DNA of 64,000 nt from Streptomyces drozdowiczii (GTDB lineage Bacteria > Actinomycetota > Actinomycetes > Streptomycetales > Streptomycetaceae), in the NCBI RefSeq assembly GCF_026167665.1, contig NZ_CP098740.1:4588001-4652000 (forward strand). Direction: 5' to 3'. A program made the translations under genes and the position numbers. Shown one piece after another: positions 1 through 8,410 of the stretch (position 1 is the stretch's first letter; each line of letters opens with the position of its first letter). The notes under the pieces are model-generated. The model did not search any database and was not told where the DNA came from. It saw only the letters and a list, made by a program, of their open reading frames with translations.

Positions 1-923
1 GCGCGCTGGTCGCCTACCTGCTCTACATCGACCTGTTCTTCGCGCCCGTCCAGCAGCTCTCCCAGGTCTTCGACGGTTACCAGCAGGCCGCCGTCTCCCT
101 CGGCCGCATCCAGGAACTCCTGCGCGAGCCCGCCTCCACCACCGACCGCGACGACCCGCGGCACGTCCGCGAACTGCGCGGCGAGATCGCCTTCGAGGAC
201 GTGTCCTTCGCCTACGGGGACGAGGAGGAGGCTCTCCAGGGCGTCGACCTGCGCATCCCGGCCGGGCAGACCGTCGCCTTCGTCGGGGAGACCGGGGCCG
301 GGAAGTCGACCCTGGTCAAGCTGGTCGCCCGGTACTACGACCCGACGGACGGCAGCATCACGGTGGACGGCGCCGACCTGCGCGGCCTCGGGCTCACCGC
401 GTACCGTCGCCGGCTCGGAGTCGTACCGCAGGAGGCGTACCTCTTCCCCGGGACCGTGCGCGACGCCATCGCCTACGGGCGGCCGGACGCCACCGACGCG
501 GAGGTGGAGGCGGCGGCCCGGGCGGTCGGCGCGCACGACATGATCGCCACGCTGGACGGCGGCTACCTCCACGAGGTCGCCGAGCGGGGCCGCAACCTCT
601 CGGCCGGACAGCGCCAGCTGATCGCGCTCGCCCGCGCCGAGCTGGTCGATCCGGACATCCTGCTCCTGGACGAGGCGACCGCCTCGCTCGACCTGGCCAG
701 CGAGGCGCAGGTGAACCAGGCGACCGACCGGCTCGCGGGCCGCCGCACCACGCTCGTCGTCGCCCACCGCCTGACCACCGCCGCCCGGGCGGACCGGGTC
801 GTGGTGATGGACCACGGCCGGGTCGTCGAGGACGGCACCCACGACGAACTCCTGGCGCGGGACGGGCACTACGCGGTGCTGTGGCGCACGTTCATAGGGG
901 AGGACGAGCCGGCCGGGGTGTGA
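1..923 (+). CDS. ABC exporter, fused permease-ATPase, C-terminal part
   Basis: The gene enters from the left edge with its first complete codon at position 3; 306 residues are visible. The first ~40 residues are the last membrane helix and linker of an exporter-type transmembrane domain, and the rest is a complete nucleotide-binding domain. Walker A (GETGAGKST) lies at about 285-311, the signature LSAGQRQ near 597, Walker B (ILLLDEAT) near 658 and the switch histidine (VVAHRL) near 765. This is the multidrug/lipid/peptide exporter class that normally works as a dimer in the cytoplasmic membrane. The substrate cannot be read from the fragment. A convergent small secreted-protein gene ends 3 bases after its stop. 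Confidence 0.93.
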   Translation, partial: ALVAYLLYIDLFFAPVQQLSQVFDGYQQAAVSLGRIQELLREPASTTDRDDPRHVRELRGEIAFEDVSFAYGDEEEALQGVDLRIPAGQTVAFVGETGAGKSTLVKLVARYYDPTDGSITVDGADLRGLGLTAYRRRLGVVPQEAYLFPGTVRDAIAYGRPDATDAEVEAAARAVGAHDMIATLDGGYLHEVAERGRNLSAGQRQLIALARAELVDPDILLLDEATASLDLASEAQVNQATDRLAGRRTTLVVAHRLTTAARADRVVVMDHGRVVEDGTHDELLARDGHYAVLWRTFIGEDEPAGV

Positions 924-926
924 CCC

Positions 927-1418
927 CTACGCGTCGCCGCGGATCGCCGAGATCTTCCCGGTCGCGAGGTCCGAGCGCACCGTCAGATAGGTGTACGCGG
1001 GGTCCTCGGGCGATCCCCAGGTGAGGCGGACCGTGGACCAGGTGTGCCCGGCGCCGCTGTGGCCCGCGGTGACCAGGTGGTCCACCGGGACGTCCTGGGC
1101 GAGCAGCACGCCGTCCGCGTGGTGGGCCGCCTCCCACTCGGCGAGGCGGTCGCGCAGGCCCGGGGTGAGGTAGAAGCCGCGCAGCGCGGTGGCGAGGTCC
1201 CCGCCGTCCTCGGCGGCCACCGCGTCGAGGTACGCGCTGTAGAAGTCGTCCACCAGCCGGGACTCCTGGGTCGCGGTGTCGTCGGTGACCGTCGCCCCGG
1301 CCGACGCCTCGCGCGGGGCGGCCGTGGCCGCGGCGGGCACGGTGACGGCGGCGGCGAGGAGCGCGGAGGCGAGCAGCGTACGACCGGCGGTGCGCCGGGC
1401 GGAGCGGGTTCGGGTCAT
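927..1418 (-). CDS. small secreted protein of unknown function
   Basis: 163 residues. The N-terminus has Arg-rich charge, a hydrophobic core (LLASALLAAAVTVPAAATA) and an AxA-like cleavage region near residue 35, so a Sec signal peptide is likely. The mature part is alpha-helical at first (VDDFYSAYLDAVAAEDGGD) and ends in beta-strand-like sequence containing WSTVRLTWGSP, somewhat reminiscent of NTF2-like or DUF3828-type secreted domains, but I cannot assign a family. I chose the ATG at 1418 because AGGCAGGA precedes it and the signal peptide follows directly; open frame continues further upstream but looks non-coding. The gene is convergent with the ABC exporter. Confidence 0.75.
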   Translation of the reverse strand: MTRTRSARRTAGRTLLASALLAAAVTVPAAATAAPREASAGATVTDDTATQESRLVDDFYSAYLDAVAAEDGGDLATALRGFYLTPGLRDRLAEWEAAHHADGVLLAQDVPVDHLVTAGHSGAGHTWSTVRLTWGSPEDPAYTYLTVRSDLATGKISAIRGDA

Positions 1419-1603
1419 GACGGTTCCTGCCTTTCGTGGTGGTCTGTCCTGTCCGGCTCCATGGTGGGCCGCCCCGGTCCCCGCAAGGGACGGGCCCGCC
1501 GGATGCAACCTCCGGATGGCCTCCCGCGTCGTACGCAGGTACAGGCATATGCGCCCAGGTGTCGGACAGGGGCGCGAATGTTCGATGAGGCGATGGGGCT
1601 GCT

Positions 1604-2020
1604 GTGACCAGAGGGACCGAAGGACACGCCCGGGGCGCGCGGCGCGGGCTCCGCCGCCATGCGGTGGTCCTCGCCCTGGCCACCGCCCTCGCACTGGTGG
1701 TCGGCGGGGCGGTCGCGGGGAGCGCGGACGCCGCATCGGTCTGCGCGGGCCGCCCGAAGAAGACGGTGAAGTTCGCGACGGGCGAGCTGCGCGTCTACAA
1801 GTCCCGCGCCTACGCCTGCGTCACCGCGGTCGCCGCGAAGCCCGGCAAGCGCCGCCCCATGTCCGTGACCATCCAGCCGCGCGGCGGCCTCCCCGTCACG
1901 GACAGCGGCCGCTTCACGCAGCTGGCGGGCCCGGTCACCGTCCACGCGCTGAACCGGTGCGTACGGGTCTCCGGCAAGGTCGACGGCAAGGGCGCCCGCA
2001 CCGGCTGGATCCTGTGCTGA
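1604..2020 (+). CDS. small secreted protein of unknown function
   Basis: 138 residues, GTG start. A basic N-terminus is followed by a hydrophobic stretch (VVLALATALALVVGGAVAG) and an SADA-A type cleavage site near residue 43. The ~95-residue mature domain has four cysteines (VCAG, YACV, LNRCV and the C-terminal Cys), which would suit two disulfides in an extracellular protein. It is basic and probably mostly beta. I do not recognise a family; a Streptomyces-specific secreted protein is the safest description. It stands alone, divergent from the neighbouring secreted protein at 927-1418. Confidence 0.68.
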   Translation: MTRGTEGHARGARRGLRRHAVVLALATALALVVGGAVAGSADAASVCAGRPKKTVKFATGELRVYKSRAYACVTAVAAKPGKRRPMSVTIQPRGGLPVTDSGRFTQLAGPVTVHALNRCVRVSGKVDGKGARTGWILC

Positions 2021-2153
2021 CCGGGTGACAGCTCCCCGGCCCCGGGCAAGGGGGGCTGGTGGTACGTGTGTTGCCCCGCTAGGTTCACCGCGTCAGCTGT
2101 GGACCAAGGGGCGTCCGACGGCCTTCCGGGGACGTCCCAGGGGAGGACGCGTC

Positions 2154-3629
2154 ATGCGCAAGGCGTTCAGAGGAATCCTGTCGCTCGCGGTGCTCATCGG
2201 CACGGTGAGTGCGACGGGTGCCTCGGCCGGGGCGGCCACCGCCGCCGTACCGGCCCCGCTCGGTGCCGCCGTGAGCGACAGCGGAACGAGCACGGACATC
2301 AAGGACCGCATCCTGGCCATCCCGGGCATGAGTCTCATCGAGGAGAAGCCCTACGCGGGCTACCGCTACTTCGTCCTCAACTACACCCAGCCGGTCGACC
2401 ACCGCCACCCGTCCAAGGGAACGTTCCAGCAGCGGATCACCCTGCTGCACAAGGACACCTCGCGCCCCACGGTGTTCTTCACCAGTGGGTACAACGTCTC
2501 CACCAACCCCAGCCGCTCCGAGCCCACCCGGATCATCGACGGCAACCAGGTCTCGCTGGAGTACCGCTACTTCACCCCGTCGCGGCCCTCGCCCGCCGAC
2601 TGGTCCAAGCTGGACATCTGGCAGGCGGCGAGCGACCAGCACCGGGTCTTCACCGCGCTCAAGCGGATCTACGCCAAGAACTGGCTGACCACCGGCGGTT
2701 CCAAGGGCGGCATGACCGCCACGTACTACGAGCGCTTCTACCCGAAGGACATGGACGGCGTCGTCGCCTATGTCGCCCCCAACGACGTGGTGAACGACGA
2801 GGACTCGGCGTACGACCGGTTCTTCGCGAAGGTCGGCACCAAGGAGTGCCGGGACAAGCTGAGCGGCGTCCAGCGCGAGGCTCTGATCCGCCGGGCGCCA
2901 CTGGAGAAGAAGTACGCGCGCTACGCGGCCGACAACGGCTACACCTTCGACACCGTCGGCTCGCTGGACAAGGCGTACGAGGCCGTCGTCATGGACTACG
3001 TCTGGGCGTTCTGGCAGTACAGCCTGCTCGCCGACTGCGACACCCTCCCGGCCGACGCGAAGAAGGCCACCGACCAGGAGATCTGGGACTCGGTCGACGG
3101 GATCTCCGGCTTCTCCGCCTACACCGACCAGAGCCTGGCCGACTACACGCCGTACTACTACCAGGCGGGCACCCAGCTCGGTTCGCCCGACATCAAGCAG
3201 CCCTGGCTCGGCAGGCTGAGCCGCTACGGCTACCAGCCGCCGCGCACTTTCGTGCCGCGCTCCATCCCGATGAGGTTCCAGCCCGGCGTGATGCGGGACG
3301 TCGACAGCTGGGTGAAGCACCACGCCACGCACATGCTGTACGTATACGGCGAGAACGACCCGTGGGGCGCGGAGCGCTTCCGGCTCGGGGCGGGCGCCCG
3401 CGACAGCTATGTGTTCACCCAGCCCGGCGGGAACCACGGCTCCAACGTCGCGGGCCTCGTGCCCTCGGAGAACGCGACGGCCACGGCCGCGATCCTGCGC
3501 TGGGCGGGCGTCGCCCCGGCCGCCGTCCAGCAGGACGAGTCCAAGGCGAAGCCGCTCGCGAAGTTCGACGCGCGGCTCGACAACAAGGACCGGCCGACCG
3601 ACCACCGCCTCGGCGTCCGGCGCCCGTGA
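2154..3629 (+). CDS. secreted S37-family (PS-10) serine aminopeptidase
   Basis: 491 residues. A Sec-type signal peptide (about residues 1-28) precedes an alpha/beta-hydrolase fold typical of the Streptomyces PS-10 peptidase family (MEROPS S37). The nucleophile motif GGSKGGMT is near residue 183. The acid is probably in YVYGENDPWG and the histidine in GGNHGSNV, giving a full catalytic triad in the expected order. Family members are exported and remove N-terminal tri- or oligopeptides from growth-medium protein. The ATG at 2154 has a strong ribosome site (GGGAGG, 2141-2146); in-frame codons upstream lack this. A perfect 14-bp hairpin follows the stop. Confidence 0.92.
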   Translation: MRKAFRGILSLAVLIGTVSATGASAGAATAAVPAPLGAAVSDSGTSTDIKDRILAIPGMSLIEEKPYAGYRYFVLNYTQPVDHRHPSKGTFQQRITLLHKDTSRPTVFFTSGYNVSTNPSRSEPTRIIDGNQVSLEYRYFTPSRPSPADWSKLDIWQAASDQHRVFTALKRIYAKNWLTTGGSKGGMTATYYERFYPKDMDGVVAYVAPNDVVNDEDSAYDRFFAKVGTKECRDKLSGVQREALIRRAPLEKKYARYAADNGYTFDTVGSLDKAYEAVVMDYVWAFWQYSLLADCDTLPADAKKATDQEIWDSVDGISGFSAYTDQSLADYTPYYYQAGTQLGSPDIKQPWLGRLSRYGYQPPRTFVPRSIPMRFQPGVMRDVDSWVKHHATHMLYVYGENDPWGAERFRLGAGARDSYVFTQPGGNHGSNVAGLVPSENATATAAILRWAGVAPAAVQQDESKAKPLAKFDARLDNKDRPTDHRLGVRRP

Positions 3630-3635
3630 GGTGAG

Positions 3636-3667
3636 CCTGCCCCGGCGGCCACGGCCGCCGGGGCAGG
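3636..3667. terminator. bidirectional hairpin terminator
   Basis: Perfect 14-bp stem (3636-3649 with 3654-3667) around a 4-base loop, CACG. It begins 7 bases after the stop of the S37 peptidase and ends 7 bases before the stop of the convergent GH3 gene, so it probably serves both. There is no T-tract, as is common for Streptomyces terminators. Confidence 0.8.
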
Positions 3668-3673
3668 ACGTGC

Positions 3674-5524
3674 TCAGTACTTCAGCCCGTACCCCACCGG
3701 GTACAGCACCTTCGACGGGTCGTCCGCCCGCTGCACCGGGACCGGGAGCCGGCCCTCCGGCCGGGCCCGGCCCGCGATCACCCGGGCCGCCGCGCGCAGC
3801 TCGACGTCGGTCCAGGAGTACGCGGCCAGGTGCGCCCTGTGCCCCGTACCCGCCAACTGCGCGATGTCGTACGGATTGCGGATGGCGACCGTGACCACCG
3901 GGACGCCCGTCGCCGCCAGCGCGCTGACCAGGGTGCGCTGCGAGCTGGTCGCCGAGACGTTGTACGTCCCCACGACCACGGCGTCCTTGCCCTTCGCCGC
4001 AGCCACCGCCGCGTCGATGGCCGCCTTGGTGGGCGCGGTCCCGGTGGACAGCGCGGTCGCGGCGAAGCCCAGCTCGTCGAACGCCTCGGCCAGCGTCGTC
4101 GTCGGCGGGCCCGTGGTGCCCGAGGGCGAGGCCGGGTCGGCGCCCACCACCAGCAGGTTCCGGTGCGAGCGGCGGGACAACGGCAGCAGCCGGCCCTCGT
4201 TGGCCAGCAGGGTCGTCGTGTGTTCGGCGATCCGGTCGGCGGCGGCCAGATGCTCCCGGGTGCCGACCGTGCGGTTCACCTCGCGCCCGGTGACGAAGGG
4301 GCGCTCGAAGAGCCCCAGCTTCGTCTTCAGGCGCAGGATGCGCAGGATCGATTCGTCGAGCCGGGCCTCGCTGACCTCACCGCTCTTGACGGCCGCCAGC
4401 AGCGCGTTCCACGAGACGTCCAGGCTCGGCGGGTTCAGCAGCTGGTCCACGCCGGCCTGGAGCGCGAGCACCGGCACCCGGTCGTCCCCGTACTTCGTGC
4501 GTACGCCCTCCATGCCGAGCGAGTCGGTGACCACGACCCCGTCGTAGCCCAGCTCCTCGCGCAGGATGCCGGTGAGGATCGGCTTCGAGAGGGTCGCCGG
4601 GTCCTCGGCCGGGTCGAGCGCGGGCACCACGATGTGCGCGGTCATGATCGAGTCGATGCCCGCCGCGATCGCCGCCCGGAACGGGGGCGCGTCCAGCTCC
4701 GCCCACTGCTCCCGGGTGTGGCCGATGACCGGCAGGCCCGTGTGGCTGTCGGTGCTGGTGTCGCCGTGGCCCGGGAAGTGCTTGGCCGTGGAGGCGATCC
4801 CGGCGCTCTGATACCCCTTCACCTGCGCGGCGACCATGTCCGCCACGGCCTGCGGGTCCGAGCCGAAGGAGCGGACGCCGATGACCGGGTTGGCCGGGTT
4901 CACGTTGACGTCGGCGTCCGGCGCGTAGTTCTGGTTGATGCCGATCGCAGCCAGCTCGGCGCCCGCGATCTGCCCGGCCCTGCGCGCGTCGGAGTGCGAA
5001 CCGCCCGCGCCCAGCGCCATCGCGCCCGGCATCAGGGTGGCCGGTTCGCCGACGCGGCAGACGATGCCGTGCTCCTGGTCGGTGGAGATCAGCAGCGGCA
5101 GGCGGGACGGGCCCGCGAGGCCCGCGCGCTGGATGCCGTTGGACAGTTCGGCGATCTGGTGCGGGTCGCGGGTGTTGTGCGCCCAGGCGAAGTAGATGAT
5201 CCCGCCGACGTGGTACTTGGCGATCATCTCGGCGGCCGTACGCACCCCGATCTCGGCGAGGTTGGCGTCGATGTCGGCCTGGTCCGGGTCGGTGGCGGAG
5301 TGCCCGTAGACCCGCATGACGAAGAGCTGGCCGACCTTCTCCTCCAGGCTCATCCGGGAGATGAGCCGCTTCAGCCGCTTGGTCGTGGCGGCGGAGGTGT
5401 GGCTGCTGTGCGCGGAGCCCTGGGAGGCGAGGGCAGCCGGGGCGGTCGCCATGCCCGCTGCCGCCGCGACGGCGGTGGCGGCGGTGGCGGTGAGGAGGGT
5501 GCGTCTGGAGGTGCGGTGGTGCAC
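3674..5524 (-). CDS. Tat-exported GH3 beta-N-acetylhexosaminidase
   Basis: 616 residues. The N-terminus carries a twin-arginine signal (SRRTLLTATAATAV) followed by an Ala-rich h-region. The GH3 (alpha/beta)8 domain spans roughly residues 50-400, with the NagZ-type loop KHFPGHGDT near 255 and the nucleophile Asp in VVVTDSLGM near 333. A GH3 C-terminal alpha/beta domain follows (about 430-610). The NagZ loop indicates N-acetyl-beta-glucosaminidase activity on cell-wall fragments or chitin oligosaccharides, outside the cell. I start at the GTG at 5524: AAGGAG precedes it and the Tat motif follows directly. A candidate promoter and a repeated 13-mer lie upstream. Confidence 0.92.
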   Translation of the reverse strand: MHHRTSRRTLLTATAATAVAAAAGMATAPAALASQGSAHSSHTSAATTKRLKRLISRMSLEEKVGQLFVMRVYGHSATDPDQADIDANLAEIGVRTAAEMIAKYHVGGIIYFAWAHNTRDPHQIAELSNGIQRAGLAGPSRLPLLISTDQEHGIVCRVGEPATLMPGAMALGAGGSHSDARRAGQIAGAELAAIGINQNYAPDADVNVNPANPVIGVRSFGSDPQAVADMVAAQVKGYQSAGIASTAKHFPGHGDTSTDSHTGLPVIGHTREQWAELDAPPFRAAIAAGIDSIMTAHIVVPALDPAEDPATLSKPILTGILREELGYDGVVVTDSLGMEGVRTKYGDDRVPVLALQAGVDQLLNPPSLDVSWNALLAAVKSGEVSEARLDESILRILRLKTKLGLFERPFVTGREVNRTVGTREHLAAADRIAEHTTTLLANEGRLLPLSRRSHRNLLVVGADPASPSGTTGPPTTTLAEAFDELGFAATALSTGTAPTKAAIDAAVAAAKGKDAVVVGTYNVSATSSQRTLVSALAATGVPVVTVAIRNPYDIAQLAGTGHRAHLAAYSWTDVELRAAARVIAGRARPEGRLPVPVQRADDPSKVLYPVGYGLKY

Positions 5525-5560
5525 ATGAGCTCCTTCGGCCGTTCTCGGTGACGAGGGGGT

Positions 5561-5604
5561 GAAAGAAACTTCCAAGGAGCACGGATATCCAGAAAATAAC
5601 TTCC
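5561..5604. promoter_or_regulatory. pair of 13-bp direct repeats before the GH3 gene
   Basis: GAAAGAAACTTCC (5561-5573) and GAAAATAACTTCC (5592-5604) match at 11 of 13 positions and are 31 bp apart, about three helical turns. The second copy fills the spacer between the candidate -35 and -10 of the GH3 promoter; the first lies in the transcribed leader. This is the layout expected of a repressor site, but I cannot name the protein. Confidence 0.45.
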
Positions 5605-5610
5605 GGTCAA
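5582..5610 (-). promoter_or_regulatory. candidate promoter of the GH3 gene
   Basis: On the minus strand TTGACC (5610-5605) is followed after exactly 17 bases by TATCCG (5587-5582), a reasonable housekeeping sigma-factor promoter in an unusually A/T-rich stretch. It would give a leader of about 50 bases before the GTG start. Confidence 0.5.
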
Positions 5611-5635
5611 GGGTGCGGGCCGTTTTGAGCGCGTC

Positions 5636-6559
5636 TCAGGTGCCCCTCGCCCACCGCAGCCCCACCCGCGCCCCGTGCCCCTGGAGCGCCGCGACCGCCG
5701 CCGTGATCGCGGGCCGCCGGGCCGCCCCCGTACGCCACAGCGCGTACAGCCGCCGCACCGGCACCGGGTCCATCCGCACCGCCACCACGCCCTCCGGCAG
5801 CGGCCCGCGCCCGAGCCGGGGGATCATCGCGACCCCGAGACCGGCGGCGAGCAGGGCGAGCTGGGTGTGGTTCTCCTCCGCCTGGTGCCGGATGTCCGGC
5901 TCGTAGCCCGCCGCGCGCAGCGTCCGTACGAGCCAGTCGTGGCAGACCGTCCCCGGCGGCTGGCAGATCCACCGCTCCCGCGCCAGCTCCGCGCGCCGCA
6001 CCCCGTCCCGCCCCGCCAGCCGGTGCCCCGCCGGGACGAGCAGGTCGCACAGGTCGTCCCCGATCACCGCCTGCTCCACGCCCTCCGGGGCGGGCAGCGG
6101 GGCGATGTCCCAGTCGTGCGCCACGGCCAGATCGATCACGCCCTTCGCGACCAGGTCCACCGACAGATGCGGGTCCACCTCGGTCATCCGGACGTCGAGC
6201 CCCGGGTGCTCCCGGTCCAGATCCGCCAGCACCCCCGGCAGCAGCCCGCGCGCCGCCGAGGCGAACGCGCCCACCGAGAGCCGCCCCGTCGGCAGCCCCC
6301 GGCGCTCCTCCAACGAGGTCTCCGCGCGCTCCACGATCGCCAGCAACTGCTGGGCGGCAGCCACCAGATGGACGGCCTCCTCGGTCAGCGCGACGCCCCG
6401 CCCGCGCCGTTCGAGCAGGGTCGTGCGGGTTTCCCGCTCCAGCTTGGTGATCTGCTGCGAGACCGCCGACGGGGTGTAGCCGAGGGCCGCCGCCGCCCCC
6501 GCGACGGACCCGTGGACGGAGACCGCGTGCAGCGCGCGCAGCCGGGCGAGATCGAGCAT
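5636..6559 (-). CDS. LysR-family transcriptional regulator
   Basis: 307 residues, the usual size for the family. The winged helix-turn-helix is at residues 1-60 (GSVAGAAAALGYTPSAVSQQ is the recognition region), followed by a linker helix and a two-lobed effector-binding domain (about 90-300). The ATG at 6559 has GGAGG 7 bases upstream. It is divergent from the EamA transporter gene at 6662, and the ~100-bp gap would hold the usual shared operator; an ATT-N14-AAT arrangement at 6584-6603 is a weak candidate. Control of the neighbouring exporter and of itself is the likely role. The effector is unknown. Confidence 0.93.
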   Translation of the reverse strand: MLDLARLRALHAVSVHGSVAGAAAALGYTPSAVSQQITKLERETRTTLLERRGRGVALTEEAVHLVAAAQQLLAIVERAETSLEERRGLPTGRLSVGAFASAARGLLPGVLADLDREHPGLDVRMTEVDPHLSVDLVAKGVIDLAVAHDWDIAPLPAPEGVEQAVIGDDLCDLLVPAGHRLAGRDGVRRAELARERWICQPPGTVCHDWLVRTLRAAGYEPDIRHQAEENHTQLALLAAGLGVAMIPRLGRGPLPEGVVAVRMDPVPVRRLYALWRTGAARRPAITAAVAALQGHGARVGLRWARGT

Positions 6560-6661
6560 CCGAAGCCTCCGGAACGGGCCGTCATTCGTTAGCGATGCTC
6601 AATTCCACCATGAAGAAACGCGAGCTGGTGCTACATGGTCGGGCCGGGTGATCCTCGGTCC

Positions 6662-7549
6662 ATGCGTCCCCTTCACCTCGCCCTGGCCGCCCTGGTGGCA
6701 GCCGTCTGGGGCGTCAACTTCGTCGTCATCGAGCTGGGTCTCGACCACTTCCCGCCGCTCCTCTTCTCGGCCCTCCGCTTCCTGGCCGCCGCCCTCCCGG
6801 CCGTCTTCTTCGTCGGACGCCCCAAGGTCGCCTGGAAGTGGATCGTCGGGGTCGGGCTGGCCCTCGGGGTCGCCAAGTTCGGGCTGCTCTTCATCGGTAT
6901 GGATCGGGGGATGGGCGCCGGGCTCTCCTCGCTCGTGCTCCAGGTCCAGGCCGTGTTCACCGCGCTCTTCGCGGCCCTCGCGCTGGGCGAACGGCCCGGT
7001 CGCACCAAGCTCCTGGGCATGGCGGTGGCGCTCGCCGGGATCGGGGTCGCGGCGGTGGACGAGGGCGCGAGCGGGCCCGTGCTCGCCTTCGTCCTGGTGA
7101 TCGCGGCGGCGGCCTGCTGGGGCGTGTCCAACGTGCTGACCCGCAAGGCCGCCCCGCCCGACCCGCTCAACTTCATGGTGTGGGTGTCGACCGTGCCCGT
7201 CCTGCCGCTGCTCGGGCTCTCCCTGCTCTTCGAGGGCGGGCACCGCGACCGCGCGGCGCTGGCCGGGCTCGACTGGAGCGGGGCCGGGGCCCTCCTCTTC
7301 GTCGCCTGGATCGCCACGGTCTTCGGCTTCGGCGCGTGGGGCTTCCTGCTCAGCCGCTACCCGGCGTCCTCCGTCGCCCCCTTCACCCTGCTGGTGCCCG
7401 TCTTCGGGATGTCCTCGGCCGCGCTGGTGCTCGGCGAGTCGGTGAGCCCGCTGCGGTGGTGCGCGGCGGCGCTCCTGGTCGGCGGGGTGGCGCTCACCTC
7501 GCTGACCGGGACGCGCCGCGCGCCCGCCCCGGAACCCGCACCCGCCTGA
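6662..7549 (+). CDS. EamA/DMT-superfamily exporter
   Basis: 295 residues made of two EamA repeats (about 5-135 and 145-285), giving around ten membrane helices. Typical motifs are AAVWGVNFVVIELGL at the start of repeat one and AAAACWGVSNVLTRKAAPP at the start of repeat two, with FTLLVPVFG and ALVLGE near the end. Close homologues export amino acids such as cysteine or threonine metabolites, but the substrate is not predictable here. I start at the ATG at 6662 because the first helix follows at once; an in-frame GTG or ATG earlier would add only a polar stub. It is divergent from, and probably controlled by, the LysR regulator. Confidence 0.9.
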   Translation: MRPLHLALAALVAAVWGVNFVVIELGLDHFPPLLFSALRFLAAALPAVFFVGRPKVAWKWIVGVGLALGVAKFGLLFIGMDRGMGAGLSSLVLQVQAVFTALFAALALGERPGRTKLLGMAVALAGIGVAAVDEGASGPVLAFVLVIAAAACWGVSNVLTRKAAPPDPLNFMVWVSTVPVLPLLGLSLLFEGGHRDRAALAGLDWSGAGALLFVAWIATVFGFGAWGFLLSRYPASSVAPFTLLVPVFGMSSAALVLGESVSPLRWCAAALLVGGVALTSLTGTRRAPAPEPAPA

Positions 7550-7555
7550 GACCGC

Positions 7556-8344
7556 TTACTGCTTGGGCGCGCCCAGCCGCAGCAGGTGCTCGCGCCCCGC
7601 GGCCAGCAGCCCCGGCAGCTCCGCCGCCTCCGGGTACCAGCGCTTCTCGTACTCCCAGCAGACCCAGCCGTCCGGGTCCAGCGTGTCCAGGCACGCCCGC
7701 AGCGGCAGCACCCCGGCCCCGAGCGCGAGCGGCGTGGTGTCGTCCGCCGACGCGATGTCCTTCACCTGTACGTAGCCGAGGTGCGGGGCCAGCACCGCGT
7801 GACTGGCCACCGGCTCCTCGCCCGCCAGCCAGGTGTGCATGACGTCCCACAGCGCACCGATGCTCTTGTGCCCCACCGTCCCCGCCACCCGGGCCACGTC
7901 GGCCCCCGCCCGGTGCGAGTCGTGGGTCTCCAGCAGGATGCGTACGCCCAGGTCGGTGGCGTACGGGGCAGCCGCCCCGAGCCTGCGCGCGGCGGCCGCG
8001 TCGGCCTCCTCCGGGTCCCATTCACCGGCGCCGGGGAACACCCGGACGTAACTCGCGCCCAGGTCCCGGGCCAGCTCGGTCAGCGCGGCCAGTTCGTCCA
8101 GGACCGGCTGGTCGTACCCCTCGGCGGCGACCTTCGCGTACCCCGCCACACCCAGGATCTCGACCCCGCCGCGCTCGAACTCCGCGCGCACGGCGGCCCG
8201 TTCGGCCTGCCCGAGACCCAGGTGCACCGGCTCCTCGGGGTGGGCGCGCAGCTCGACCCCCTGGTAGCCGTTCTCGGCGGCCAGCCGGACGACCTCGGGC
8301 ATGGGCAGCCCCGGTACGCCGAGGGTGGAGAAAGCGAGCTTCAC
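7556..8344 (-). CDS. sugar phosphate isomerase/epimerase-like TIM barrel protein
   Basis: 262 residues, a single xylose-isomerase-like TIM barrel. The usual metal-site regions are visible: the ILLETHDSH strand, LWDVMHTW, YVQVKDI and CWEYEKRWYPE near the C-terminus. Family members isomerise or epimerise keto-sugars and inositol derivatives. It lies 66 bases downstream of the LacI-type regulator on the same strand, so the two are probably co-transcribed. A second protein of the same superfamily sits at the far end of the divergent operon (11925-12752), which suggests two steps of one sugar pathway. The substrate is unknown. Confidence 0.88.
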   Translation of the reverse strand: MKLAFSTLGVPGLPMPEVVRLAAENGYQGVELRAHPEEPVHLGLGQAERAAVRAEFERGGVEILGVAGYAKVAAEGYDQPVLDELAALTELARDLGASYVRVFPGAGEWDPEEADAAAARRLGAAAPYATDLGVRILLETHDSHRAGADVARVAGTVGHKSIGALWDVMHTWLAGEEPVASHAVLAPHLGYVQVKDIASADDTTPLALGAGVLPLRACLDTLDPDGWVCWEYEKRWYPEAAELPGLLAAGREHLLRLGAPKQ

Positions 8345-8410
8345 GGTGCGTGTTCCTTCCGTTCCACGAGGGCGGGCGCCCTCACATGTACCCAGGCCCC
8401 GGCCCCGGAC

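Noticed and set aside
2085..3605. Open minus-strand frame opposite the S37 peptidase gene
   Set aside because: No ribosome site or domain; the plus strand has a signal peptide, catalytic triad and terminator.
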